DNA of 64,000 nucleotides from Cavia porcellus. Lineage: Eukaryota > Chordata > Mammalia > Rodentia > Caviidae. The stretch's first letter is position 1, and each line of letters opens with the position of its first letter. Below are positions 23,870-32,699 of this stretch, piece by piece. The stretch spans positions 34,671,519-34,735,518 of the forward strand of contig NW_026947485.1 of assembly GCF_034190915.1 (NCBI RefSeq), written 5' to 3'. A model generated the notes under the pieces. The model was not told the DNA's origin and ran no database searches. It saw only the letters and a list, made by a program, of their open reading frames with translations. Position numbers and translations under genes: made by a program.

Positions 23870-25150
23870 CCTAAATCCTAATCAAAACACTGCACTTCGT
23901 TCTGCTTTAATAAAACTTTATGGAGGAGAAGCTTAACTTTGCGATAAATTGATGCGTTATCTTTTTATGTTTTCTTATCCCTTTGTATGAAGAAAGGATG
24001 ATTCTTCATGGGAAAGGAAGCTTATCATTTAATAAAATCCTAGCAGGTCTATAGAGAGTAGATAAATATTTATGCAGTCATTTAGTTTCAATTGTTATAA
24101 GGCCTAAAAAGGAGAAACAGAGTCGATGAGACCATCACCCTGGCCTTCACCCAATGCAGCGGGGAAGGATCCTTCAACAAAATGTTGTACAAGTGTTTTG
24201 AATTCCATAATGATTAAGGAAACTTGGAAAAGATAGTACAACCAAAGAGGAATTTATTATTACCTTAGCACAAATCATTTGCATTCCAGTGATTATTATC
24301 CAGTTATTGTTCCAGTTATTATTGTCACAACTAGTCAAACTACTGAGATCCAATGAAGTCCAGAAATGACTTAAAGCCAAGTAATATGTCTTCTGGCAGA
24401 TATTAAAGACATTTTGGGGTGAGTCTCATAACAGATAACCTGGATCAGACACCAGTGCTGAGATAAAAGATAAAAATTACAGTCTGAGCAAACATCATTT
24501 TAAAAGCTCAGAGACCAAGTCAGAAAAGTCAAACCCCTGAAGAGTTCTTACAAAAGAACTGCTCATTGTGAATAAAACCTGAGCAGGGAACTAGGTGGGG
24601 ATTACTGAGAATTTCTAGCTGAGATTACTTTAGCCTACAGAAAACTGGTTTTCATCAGGGATGACTTAAGATCAAAATGATTAAAAATGATGAGCAGAGG
24701 GATTGTATAAAACATTTTGGGTGACAATATAAGGACTTGAGGATGTTATGCCAGGACATTAAAAAAACCAAAGACCAGGAGGGATTCAGGAAGAAATGAT
24801 CATCATGGGTAGCAGGAGGGAAAGAGAGTTTGAGGGATGCCGGGTTTGATAACCACAGCACCACAATGGCACTGAATAATAAAAACAGAAACAGGAGCAA
24901 ACAGAAGACAGGGGGATATAATGTGCAAGAAATTCCGGTATAGCCGTGCACCTTGAAAATAGCAACATCCTCCAGTTACTGAAGAGCAGGCGTGCAGGAT
25001 GCTTTGTAGAAAAGCAAATCACACAGGCTCCAGTATAAAGCAGAGGACACACTTGTCACACCTATGTCACCATTATCACCAGCTTCTGGCATCCAGAAGA
25101 TCCCACTGCTGTAGGAAGAAGGATCTGTTTCTCTAGGCACTGAACATAAA
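23870..25150. other. Unassigned intergenic DNA
   Basis: No gene, RNA or repeat is recognised. It ends in a pyrimidine tract with CCCT units at 25165-25200. Confidence 0.45.
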
Positions 25151-25204
25151 AAATAACCAAAGTCTCTCTCTTTCTCCCTCCCTCCCTCCCTCCTTTCTCT
25201 CTCC

Positions 25205-25321
25205 AACACCCCAGGAGTGACTCCAAGACTTTCACACTGAGCTATATCCCCAGCCCTTTTTTATTTTTCATTTTGGGATAGCAGTGAATCCAAAGCTTTC
25301 ACACTGAGCTACATCACCAGC
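25205..25321 (-). repeat. SINE cluster (ID-like monomers), interrupted by the provirus
   Basis: Two ID-like 5' ends read on the minus strand (gctggggatatagctcagtg and gctggtgatgtagctcagtg). The second abuts the LTR. The associated B1-like part resumes at 30459-30592 (gctgagtgtaacggtgcaac, then ctgtaattcaagcactgtgg) beyond the provirus, so the provirus landed in a composite SINE. Confidence 0.7.
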
Positions 25322-25755
25322 TGTTGGGAGCCGCAGCCCCGAGCCCGGTCGCCTCACTTGGCGGACGTGAGGCCTGTAGTAAAGAGTGAGGCCTGAGGTA
25401 GATTACCCCTCCCATCGAATATGTTAGTTTCCTGCTTACCGCGTAAACAACCCGCTCAACAATATAGTCTGCCTGGCAACTGATGATGTTAGCCAATCAG
25501 CTTGCCTTGCTTACTTTAACATGATTGGACACTGTACCCGTATATATACCGGTGCCACCCCTGGGCGGAAGTAGAAGCCAGATAAAAGCCCGGAAGTAGA
25601 AGCCCAGAAGGAGCCGCGGGGAGCGGACCAAAGGAGGCTTCGGCTGGGAGCGATCCCAGGGCAGGCTGTACGGAGAAGGAAAATAAAAAAAAAAGGTTGT
25701 CCACTACCAGACTTTGTCGTGTGTCCTTCCTGCCGGCCGGGAGCGGACATCGACA
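25322..25755 (+). promoter_or_regulatory. 5' LTR
   Basis: U3 holds an inverted CCAAT (attgg, 25524-25528), a CCAAT (25495-25499) and a TATA-type TATATATA (25541-25548). A poly(A) signal AATAAA is at 25682-25687, followed by A10 and then the R/U5 end. Transcription is expected to start about 25-30 bp after the TATA box. It is several hundred bp upstream of the gag ATG. Confidence 0.93.
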
Positions 25756-25757
25756 TT

Positions 25758-25775
25758 TGGAGGCCCGCCCGGGGA
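25758..25775 (+). other. Candidate tRNA primer-binding site
   Basis: TGGAGGCCCGCCCGGGGA begins 2 nt after the LTR and starts with the obligatory TGG. It is not the phenylalanine-tRNA site of mouse IAP. It matches proline- and glutamine-type sites at only about 13 of 18 positions each, so the primer is undetermined. Confidence 0.6.
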
Positions 25776-25829
25776 CTGATCACCCCCGAGACGTGGAAGT
25801 GGACAACGCTCCAGTACAGAGCTGCGAGA

Positions 25830-25838
25830 CAGGTGAGT
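25830..25838 (+). other. Consensus splice donor in the leader
   Basis: CAG|GTGAGT (cut between 25832 and 25833) is a perfect U1-consensus donor in the usual place for the retroviral major donor, 123 bp before the gag start. Confidence 0.7.
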
Positions 25839-25954
25839 TGGGGATAAGCCTGGGCTCTGGGTGGCGCGCACCTACAGGGCTTTTAGACTCCCCTCAGGCT
25901 CACGCGTAAGTGGCGGATTCCTTGGGCCTCACGCGGTGAGTAACATATTAAAAG

Positions 25955-27670
25955 ATGGGAAACATGTTAGGTAGCAACACTAAGAGCGAGGGTGGTTGTG
26001 GAGAAAGCTCTCAAGAGCTTACAAAAGTACGCAGGGTATCTGAGCAGGCCCAGTCAGGGAGCTCCCGAGAGGGGCCCGTCAAGGGGAACAAGGATGCTAA
26101 GGAGGAGGACGGGGCTCTAGCCTCGGAGTCGTCTGACTCCGAGGACGAGGGAAAGTTGAATGGCAAGGAGGCCAAAGAGACTAGCTGTCAGGAGCCTAAG
26201 TCGCTCAATAAGGAGTTGCAGGGTTCCTTTCCAGCGTTGCCCCGCGAATTGCGCTCTGCTCAACCTGGTCTGCGGAGGAGTAGAGAGCTCCTGAGCGCTC
26301 CCCGGCGCGAGAGGGAGGCGAAGCCTTCCGCCCCACCTTGGGGGCCGTTTCCGGAGGCGATTCCTCGCCACGAGGCGGCCGCCTGGGAGCTCTCTCCCCT
26401 TTCGCCAGAACAGGAAGTGATGCACGGGCCCCCATTTTCCGCCCAATCACGGCCGCTGTCTTATGCTCCGCCGCCGGCGGGTCGGTATTTTTACAGGCGG
26501 CTTTGGCAGGGGGGACGCTTGTCTCATGAGGTACATCCACCTGGGATAGATAGTGGCCCCTACGGGATATTTCCTGTACAAGTAGCTATGGGCCAGGGAC
26601 GCAATGTATGGGAGCCTTTTGAGATAAAGCAGATTAGAGAACTTAAAAATGCAGTTACAACCTTTGGGCCGACTGCGCCTTACACCATTGCCATGCTGGA
26701 GAATCTGTCTTCTGGGCCCCTCACCCCCGCGGACTGGATTCAGCTGGCAAAGGCCTGTCTGCCCTCGGGCAGTTACCTGGATTGGCGAGCCTGGTATGCA
26801 GAGTTCTCTGCCGAGCAGGCTGAGAAAAACGCCAATCGGGGAAACCGGGGGTGGAACAAGGAAATGCTTATGGGAGAAGGTCGGCACGCTGATGACCAGA
26901 CCCAGTTCCCCGGCGCTGTCTATGAGCAAATCAATGCCATAGGACTCCGCGCCTGGAAGCAAGTAAGTGGTGCTGGAACAGCCTCCTTGTGTCTTTCAAA
27001 AATAATTCAGGGTACCACAGAGCCATTTGTTGACTTTGTGGCCCGAATGCAAGATGCTGCCGATAAGATATTTTCTGATCCGGGAGTGGCTCGACCGCTG
27101 GTAAGGCAGCTGATTTTCGAACAGTGTACAAAGGAGTGCAAGGCAGCGATAGCTCCTCATAAGAACAAGGACCTCAATGCCTGGATTAGGATATGCAGAG
27201 AGATAGGGGGGCCGCTCTCCAACTCGGGAGTGGCTGCTCTCCTGGCCGCGGCTGTACAGCAGAGGGGACCTCGCGGGTTAGAAGGGGAATGTAAGGCTAA
27301 AGGGTGTTTTGCCTGCGGGGAGCCAGGACACATTAAACGTCACTGCCCAAACAATGCAGATGCTAGGCCTCGCCCTAGGAATGAAGAACCATATGTTTGT
27401 GGGCGATGCAAGAGGGGATCACACAAAGCTGAAGAGTGTAGGTCGGTCTTTGATGCTCAGGGCAACCGTATTTGTGGACAAGATGCTAGAGAGCCAAAAA
27501 ACGGCCAGAGGGGGCCCCCTTCACAGCCGGGCCCCCGCCCCAGAGACAGGACAGCTCAGGGTGGCAGCCTTCAACAAGGGCCACCCCTGGGTCAGCAGGT
27601 GTGGACCTCAGTGTCGCCTCCAGACTTATACAGAAGGTCACCATTAGGATGGATGGCGTTAGGACCCTAA
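25955..27670 (+). CDS. gag: Gag polyprotein, intact, with chimeric C-terminus
   Basis: 571 codons. The ATG gives MGNMLGS, which fits the N-myristoylation pattern. The matrix region (about 1-200) is acidic, Pro-rich and low in structure, with a PSAP late-domain motif at 124-127. Capsid follows (about 205-430), with the major homology region around Q352 (QGTTEPFVDFVARM). Two CCHC zinc knuckles are complete: C451, C454, H459, C464 and C482, C485, H490, C495. Gag forms the particle and binds genomic RNA. The frameshift heptamer is at codons 514-516. The last 13 or so residues, after about 27630, are RT sequence read out of frame because the deletion removed the native stop. Processing would need protease in trans. 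Confidence 0.93.
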   Translation: MGNMLGSNTKSEGGCGESSQELTKVRRVSEQAQSGSSREGPVKGNKDAKEEDGALASESSDSEDEGKLNGKEAKETSCQEPKSLNKELQGSFPALPRELRSAQPGLRRSRELLSAPRREREAKPSAPPWGPFPEAIPRHEAAAWELSPLSPEQEVMHGPPFSAQSRPLSYAPPPAGRYFYRRLWQGGRLSHEVHPPGIDSGPYGIFPVQVAMGQGRNVWEPFEIKQIRELKNAVTTFGPTAPYTIAMLENLSSGPLTPADWIQLAKACLPSGSYLDWRAWYAEFSAEQAEKNANRGNRGWNKEMLMGEGRHADDQTQFPGAVYEQINAIGLRAWKQVSGAGTASLCLSKIIQGTTEPFVDFVARMQDAADKIFSDPGVARPLVRQLIFEQCTKECKAAIAPHKNKDLNAWIRICREIGGPLSNSGVAALLAAAVQQRGPRGLEGECKAKGCFACGEPGHIKRHCPNNADARPRPRNEEPYVCGRCKRGSHKAEECRSVFDAQGNRICGQDAREPKNGQRGPPSQPGPRPRDRTAQGGSLQQGPPLGQQVWTSVSPPDLYRRSPLGWMALGP

Positions 27671-29523
27671 ATGACATGCAAAAGCTATTGGGAGACATTA
27701 ATTGGATTAGGCCATATTTACATATACCAAATTCAGATCTCAAACCCCTGTTCGACCTTCTGAAGGGAGACCCAGATATAGCCTCCCACAGGAGGCTCAC
27801 TCCTGAGGCAAGAGCTGCCTTACAGAGAGTGGAGGAAGCCTTAGGTGGGGCTACCTTACACAGAATTGAACCGGGGCGACCCTTTGATGTCTGTTTGCTA
27901 CAGACTAGTCTACAGCCTACAGCGGTGATTTGGCAGAAAGGACCACTACTGTGGATACACCCTAAGGTCTCACCTGCAAAAGTCATAGAGCATTACCCAG
28001 AGGCAGTCGCTTCATTGGCCCTTGAAGCGCATGATAGAGCTGTCCAACATTTTGGCTCAGGACCACAAGCCATCCGAGTACCCTATACCGCCAGCCAGAT
28101 CAAGACCCTGGCTGCCTGCATAGATACTTGGGCCATTCTGAGATGTGTTTTCCATGGGGATATAAACAATCAATACCCTAAAGACCCTATCTTGTCATTT
28201 GTCACTCAGCACCCTATAATTTTTCCAAAGGTTACTGCCTCTGAGCCATTAGTCCCAGCAACTACAATATACACAGATGGCTCTAAGACGGGGATAGGCG
28301 CCTATGTGATCCTAGGCAAGCCCCCGGTTACCATACAATTTGAACCAGATCAGCCTCAGGTGGTGGAACTGCAGATCGTTAAAATGATTCTTGAACGGTT
28401 CTCAGAAGCCATTAACATTGTCTCCGATTCTAGGTATGTGGTCAATGCTATGCAAGTGCTTGAGACTGCCAGTTTAATTAGATCCACTTCCACAGTGGCT
28501 GGACTGTTCCTGTCTATCCAGACATTGCTTCAGAACAGACACCATAAGGTCTTCACCACCCACATAAGAGCACATACATCCCTGCCAGGGCCTATGGCAC
28601 AGGGGAATGCGGCTGCTGACACTGCCACTCGCCCGTTATGGATTTTTACCTTACTAACACCAATCGAGCGAGCCCGTGCCTTCCATGATAAGTTTCATGT
28701 CAATGCCAGAACACTAGCAAACCATTTCCATGTTTCTAGAGCAGATACACGAGATATCGTGCGACTATGTGACTCCTGTGCCACATACAAACCTGCCATA
28801 CCGATGGGAGTAAACCCTCGAGGTTTGATCCCTGGTGATGTTTGGCAGATGGACATCACACATATACAGGAGTTTGGGACTCTTAAATATGTTCATGTTT
28901 CCACAGACACCTGTTCTCACGTCATATTTGCAACAGTAGAAACAGGTGAAAAAGTGTCTAATGTGATCAATCATTGCCTGGCAGCTTGGGCCGCATGGGG
29001 CAAACCAAAAATATTAAAAACTGATAATGGACCAGCCTATATAGGCAAAGCCTTCAATGAGTTCTGCAAAATGATAGAGGTTCAATTAAAACATGGTATC
29101 CCATACAATCCCCAAGGTCAAGAAATCATTGAGAGGGCTCATAAAAGCCTCAAAGAAATTTTACAAAAACAAAAAGGGGGAGTAGGCCAAGGCCTGGCCC
29201 CAAAGGCACGATTATCCATGGCACTATTCACACACAATTTTTTAAATTTAAATAATGATAATCGCTCCCCAGCTGTGGAGCACTGCAACCCTTCCCCCAA
29301 CCATAAAGGGTGGATGAAATGGAAAGATGTCCTGACAGGACAATGGATGGGCCCGGATCCGGTAATCAGCTGGAACCGAGGCGCGGTTTGTGTTTTCCCA
29401 CAGGAATCGGGACGAGAACCACTGTGGATACCGGAGAGACTGACACGGACAACAAAGCCCTCGACTAAAGATCAGACCTGCCCTACTGGAGATCCATCAC
29501 AGACCAACCAACAAGATGAATAA
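27490..29523 (+). CDS. pol: Fused dUTPase'-RT'-RNase H-integrase frame, entered by -1 frameshift
   Basis: The frame opens after a stop at 27487-27489 and has no ATG in its first part, so expression depends on the frameshift at 27496-27502. A dUTPase-type start, TPGSAGVDLS, is cut at about 27630 and joined in frame to the RT connection region (TLNDMQKLLGDINWIRPYL). Protease and the RT fingers and palm are missing. RNase H keeps its DEDD set (codons at 28276, 28366, 28426, 28618). Integrase keeps HX3H (28684, 28696), CX2C (28768, 28777) and D, D, E (28852, 29023, 29131) with the canonical 35-residue D-E gap. The C-terminal class II words GPDPV, VFPQ and WIPERL are present. There are no stops. 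The frame shifted from gag gives about 1,189 residues. Confidence 0.9.
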   Translation, partial: RAKKRPEGAPFTAGPPPQRQDSSGWQPSTRATPGSAGVDLSVASRLIQKVTIRMDGVRTLNDMQKLLGDINWIRPYLHIPNSDLKPLFDLLKGDPDIASHRRLTPEARAALQRVEEALGGATLHRIEPGRPFDVCLLQTSLQPTAVIWQKGPLLWIHPKVSPAKVIEHYPEAVASLALEAHDRAVQHFGSGPQAIRVPYTASQIKTLAACIDTWAILRCVFHGDINNQYPKDPILSFVTQHPIIFPKVTASEPLVPATTIYTDGSKTGIGAYVILGKPPVTIQFEPDQPQVVELQIVKMILERFSEAINIVSDSRYVVNAMQVLETASLIRSTSTVAGLFLSIQTLLQNRHHKVFTTHIRAHTSLPGPMAQGNAAADTATRPLWIFTLLTPIERARAFHDKFHVNARTLANHFHVSRADTRDIVRLCDSCATYKPAIPMGVNPRGLIPGDVWQMDITHIQEFGTLKYVHVSTDTCSHVIFATVETGEKVSNVINHCLAAWAAWGKPKILKTDNGPAYIGKAFNEFCKMIEVQLKHGIPYNPQGQEIIERAHKSLKEILQKQKGGVGQGLAPKARLSMALFTHNFLNLNNDNRSPAVEHCNPSPNHKGWMKWKDVLTGQWMGPDPVISWNRGAVCVFPQESGREPLWIPERLTRTTKPSTKDQTCPTGDPSQTNQQDE
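27496..27536 (+). promoter_or_regulatory. -1 programmed ribosomal frameshift signal
   Basis: A AAA AAC (27496-27502) is in phase with gag codons (CCA AAA AAC), the slippery heptamer of betaretroviral gag-pro junctions. A 7-nt spacer follows. Then comes a perfect 8-bp stem, GGGGGCCC (27510-27517) with GGGCCCCC (27529-27536), and an 11-nt loop. A shift of -1 lands exactly in the pol frame that opens at 27490. Confidence 0.93.
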
Positions 29524-30018
29524 AAATAGCGGTAGCCCAAAATAGACAAGAAGATCCTCAGGCATATGCATGGCTTGCTCAATTGGCCCACGACCGAGTC
29601 TAGATATGGCGGGCATCCCTCATTCTCCTCCATAAGGTGACAATACACAGCAGGGTAGGTGAGTCAATGACGGGTAAGAGCGTGCCTCCCCAGCACGACT
29701 CGACCTAAGCCAGGCCCTACCCCATCCTGCACGTAAGCCGCTGGACTGTTAGATGCTGCCCAGGTCTAAATTTCTCTCCGAGGGGATTTCTTTACGGAGA
29801 GGAAATGAGTGCAAGCTTGTGTGCATCCAGGTTCCGTCCAGTTTGTGCCTGGCCCTAGAAAAAGGACGAGGGCCTCAGGGCCTTGGCAGACCATGGGACG
29901 GCCGACCAGGGTCTAAGCCAAGGACCTACGGTGGGCCTACGCATAGGGCATAAGCCTCTGCACCCAGTCCAGGAAGGGCTACGATGCGCACATTCATAAA
30001 AAATAAAAAAGGGGGAGA
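29524..30018 (+). other. env-less 3' region with RNA hairpins and polypurine tract
   Basis: There is no env reading frame or relic. Two stem-loops stand out. TTTCTCTCCG (29771-29780) pairs with CGGAGAGGAAA (29795-29805) with one bulge. GGCCTTGGCAGACC (29879-29892) pairs with GGTCTAAGCCAAGGACC (29910-29926), with an AA bulge and an A bulge. IAP and type D retroviruses carry RNA transport elements in the same place, so an export role is plausible but inferred. A purine run (30003-30018) precedes the LTR as the plus-strand primer site. Confidence 0.7.
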
Positions 30019-30452
30019 TGTTGGGAGCCGCAGCCCCGAGCCCGGTCGCCTCACTTGGCGGACGTGAGGCCTGTAGTAAAGAGTGAGGCCTGAGGTAGAT
30101 TACCCCTCCCATCGAATATGTTAGTTTCCTGCTTACCGCGTAAACAACCCGCTCAACAATATAGTCTGCCTGGCAACTGATGATGTTAGCCAATCAGCTT
30201 GCCTTGCTTACTTTAACATGATTGGACACTGTACCCGTATATATACCGGTGCCACCCCTGGGCGGAAGTAGAAGCCAGATAAAAGCCCGGAAGTAGAAGC
30301 CCAGAAGGAGCCGCGGGGAGCGGACCAAAGGAGGCTTCGGCTGGGAGCGATCCCAGGGCAGGCTGTACGGAGAAGGAAAATAAAAAAAAAAGGTTGTCCA
30401 CTACCAGACTTTGTCGTGTGTCCTTCCTGCCGGCCGGGAGCGGACATCGACA
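30019..30452 (+). terminator. 3' LTR
   Basis: Same 434 bases as the 5' LTR. The TATA-type box is at 30238-30245 and AATAAA at 30379-30384, which would serve as the provirus poly(A) site. It could also initiate transcription into the right flank. Confidence 0.93.
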
Positions 30453-30458
30453 ACCAGC

Positions 30459-30592
30459 CTTTTTTTATTTTTTATCTTAGGACAGCTTTTCATCAAGTCG
30501 ATAAGTTGCCCAGGCAGGGATCCATCTTGTGATCCCCTTGCATCAACCTCCCACAGTGCTTGAATTACAGGTTGCACCGTTACACTCAGCTT
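30459..30592 (-). repeat. Right part of the SINE interrupted by the provirus
   Basis: B1-like body on the minus strand (ctgagtgtaacggtgcaacc, ggaggttgatgcaaggggat, cttgcctgggcaactt-like words), continuing the SINE cut at 25321. Confidence 0.7.
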
Positions 30593-30622
30593 TTTGGTCC
30601 CTTGTTTATAAGGGATTTGTAT

Positions 30623-31032
30623 TGTGATTGGTGTCTAGATGTTCCTCCAAAACCTCATGAGGTATAGGTGGATATTATTGGGAGTGTCTGGATCTACAGT
30701 GTGTGGTGCTGGGATTAGGGATGTCAAGCTGGGATTGATTCAAAGGGCAATGCTAAGATTAAGGGTGCCCCACCCTGGGTGTGAATCACGAGGGTGCATA
30801 GGCAAAGAGGGCTGCTTTTGTCATTGCTTGTTATGTGATGATTCACTACTTCACTTTTTGCTGCCTTCTGTTTAAGAACCGTTTCTCCTCTGCAGTGTCC
30901 CTCTGCCATGCCCCCCTGCCTTGAAGTCAGCCAACTATGGACTGAAACCTCTACAAACGGTGAGCCAAATAAGTCTTTTCTCCTTTAACTTTGTTGGGTA
31001 TTTTGTCTCAGCAACAAGAACTGTAACTTAGT
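30623..31032 (+). mobile_element. MaLR-type LTR, solo
   Basis: The pattern (tgtctagatgttcctccaaa near the start, gccaactatggactgaaacc, then gagccaaataagtc, and the end ttgggtattttgtctcagca) is that of the mammalian MaLR LTRs (MST/MT type). It is related to the copies at 49479-49870, 50893-51349 and 58937-59483. No internal part is present. Confidence 0.65.
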
Positions 31033-31039
31033 TGGCAGC

Positions 31040-32410
31040 AGAATACAGGGCACAATAAATTAAAAGTAATCAAGAGGTGATAAGTTCTACTTTATTGGTC
31101 TTGAATTATCTTGCAGGTTGTCAGGGAGACACTGAGTAGAGGGCAGCATGCAGCACACCACTCCCATCTGCAATATGAGAGCTCACTGCTGGACTCAATG
31201 CTCCTGACCAGTCCAGGTTAGTCCTCAGATAAGAGAATGTCATCCCAGGAGAGAATAATGTAAGTTAAATAGATATGATACAATATGATGTGATATGATA
31301 TGATAAATATGCAGGTACATAGATAGATATAATAAGGTATTAGTTTATGCCATTATGAAGGCCAAGGGATTTACAATCTTCAGTGGACAAGCTAGAGCCC
31401 AAGCAGAGCAGGCACTGTGCTTCTAGGACAAGTCTGAAGGCATGAAAACCAAGACACATAATGGTATAAATTCTAGTCCAATGGCAGGGAAAGATCAAAG
31501 TCCTAGATCCAGCAGTAAGGAGAATTTCTCTCCTATTCAGCCTTTTTGTTTTATTCAGGTCAATTGATTGACTTAAGTCTCCATATTAAGGAGAATAATC
31601 TACTTCCTTGAATTTACCTATTCATGTGCTAATATTGTCCCGAAACACCCTCCCAGATACACCCAGAATATCTGATCAAATATGTGGCAACCAATTGGCC
31701 CAATCAAGTTGACACATAAACTGTTCTAGCAAGTAAAACTCATGGGAAGTTTTCAAGTGAATGGCAGAAAGCAGATCCTTTGAAACATGTAAAAGAGATA
31801 GAGCCTCAGAATTCCTGTTCTGAAGTGGGCCTCATGGATACTATGCCTGACACCCTTCTCTGCTGTATGCATCATGGCCTGGGTAGTATTCCCTGCTTTC
31901 CTTACAGTCTGTCATGATGCAAACGACCAAGAAGAGTAAAAACTCTGCGATGCATATGGAAATAATAATGACAAATGGTAAGAGCCCTACTTGCATGAAA
32001 AAGTACAACTAGATAAGAGGTGGATTTGAAATTCTTCTCTTGCCAATCAAACATCAGATGCTCAAAGCGGAAAGAGGATGGTAAAGAGAGAAATCACACA
32101 GTCATGCTTCAGGGCCTTTTGGTGAATCATAGGACATCACCTTGGCAACGTTTATTTCTGGAGAACAAGAATCCATAACCATCAGAAGAATAACATGAGA
32201 ACTTGGCTTTTGCCCTGCTCTGCCCGTACATACCCAGGTGAGAAAATTCATGTTCAAGTTATTAATCTGATTTATAAATTCTTGTAGATATGAAAACAAC
32301 TCTGCATATGCGTAATATTTTCATTATAAATAATGAGGCTTAGGGCATTTTTCAAGTTTCAATGATTATTGACATCCCCTCAAGCAGCTCTGTTTGTCAG
32401 GTTTTCTGGT
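31040..32410. other. Unassigned intergenic DNA
   Basis: No gene or clear repeat is visible apart from a degenerate GATATGATA-type simple repeat at 31268-31306. Confidence 0.45.
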
Positions 32411-32417
32411 TTTGTTT

Positions 32418-32570
32418 TTATTTGTTGTTTGTTTTTTGAGACAAGGTCTCACTATGCAGTTCAGGCTGGTCTTAAACTCACTATATAATCCAGGCTGGAC
32501 TCTAAGGATCCATCTGCCTCAACTTCCCAAGTGCTGGAATTACAGGTGTGTGTCACCATACCCAGCTTCT
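32418..32570 (-). repeat. B1-like SINE
   Basis: The minus strand reads gctgggtatggtgacacaca, ctgtaattccagcacttggg, then the duplicated gtccagcctggattatatag / gaccagcctgaactgcatag, and gagaccttgtctcaaaaaac. The internal duplication is like that of the SINE at 7863. Confidence 0.85.
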
Positions 32571-32699
32571 TTGTCATGCTTTGGTTTTTGTTTCTTGACT
32601 AAATCAAGCAACTCAAGAGTCTGTCTTGATTATGAACTTGTTCAGGAAGTGATTTACAGGTTTTACAAATTCTTAAAAATTGTGTTCCTTTTCTAAAAT

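Larger units (their letters stand above)
25322..30452 (+). mobile_element. Young class II (betaretrovirus/IAP-like) provirus, internally deleted
   Basis: Two 434-bp LTRs (25322-25755 and 30019-30452) show no difference on base-by-base reading. They start TGTTGGGAGCCGC and end CA. A 6-bp TSD, accagc, flanks them (25316-25321, 30453-30458). Between them lie a candidate primer-binding site, a splice donor, gag, a -1 frameshift signal, one fused dUTPase'-RT'-RNase H-integrase frame, a 495-nt env-less region and a polypurine tract. The internal part is 4.26 kb, well short of the roughly 6-kb coding span of complete relatives. The LTR head and Gag/Pol words place it in class II (ERVK). Identical LTRs mean a recent insertion. 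Without protease and the RT core it would need a helper. Confidence 0.95.

Noticed and set aside
25758..25775. Assignment of the primer site to proline or glutamine tRNA
   Set aside because: Each matches only about 13 of 18 positions by eye, which is not enough to choose.
25511..25783. Minus-strand frames in both LTRs
   Set aside because: They are identical because the LTRs are identical, they overlap regulatory sequence and they have no known product.
26117..26962. Minus-strand frames of 109-171 codons over gag
   Set aside because: Shadows of the gag frame in GC-rich DNA.
29524..30018. env remnant
   Set aside because: All frames on both strands are short and show no signal peptide, fusion peptide or transmembrane segment.
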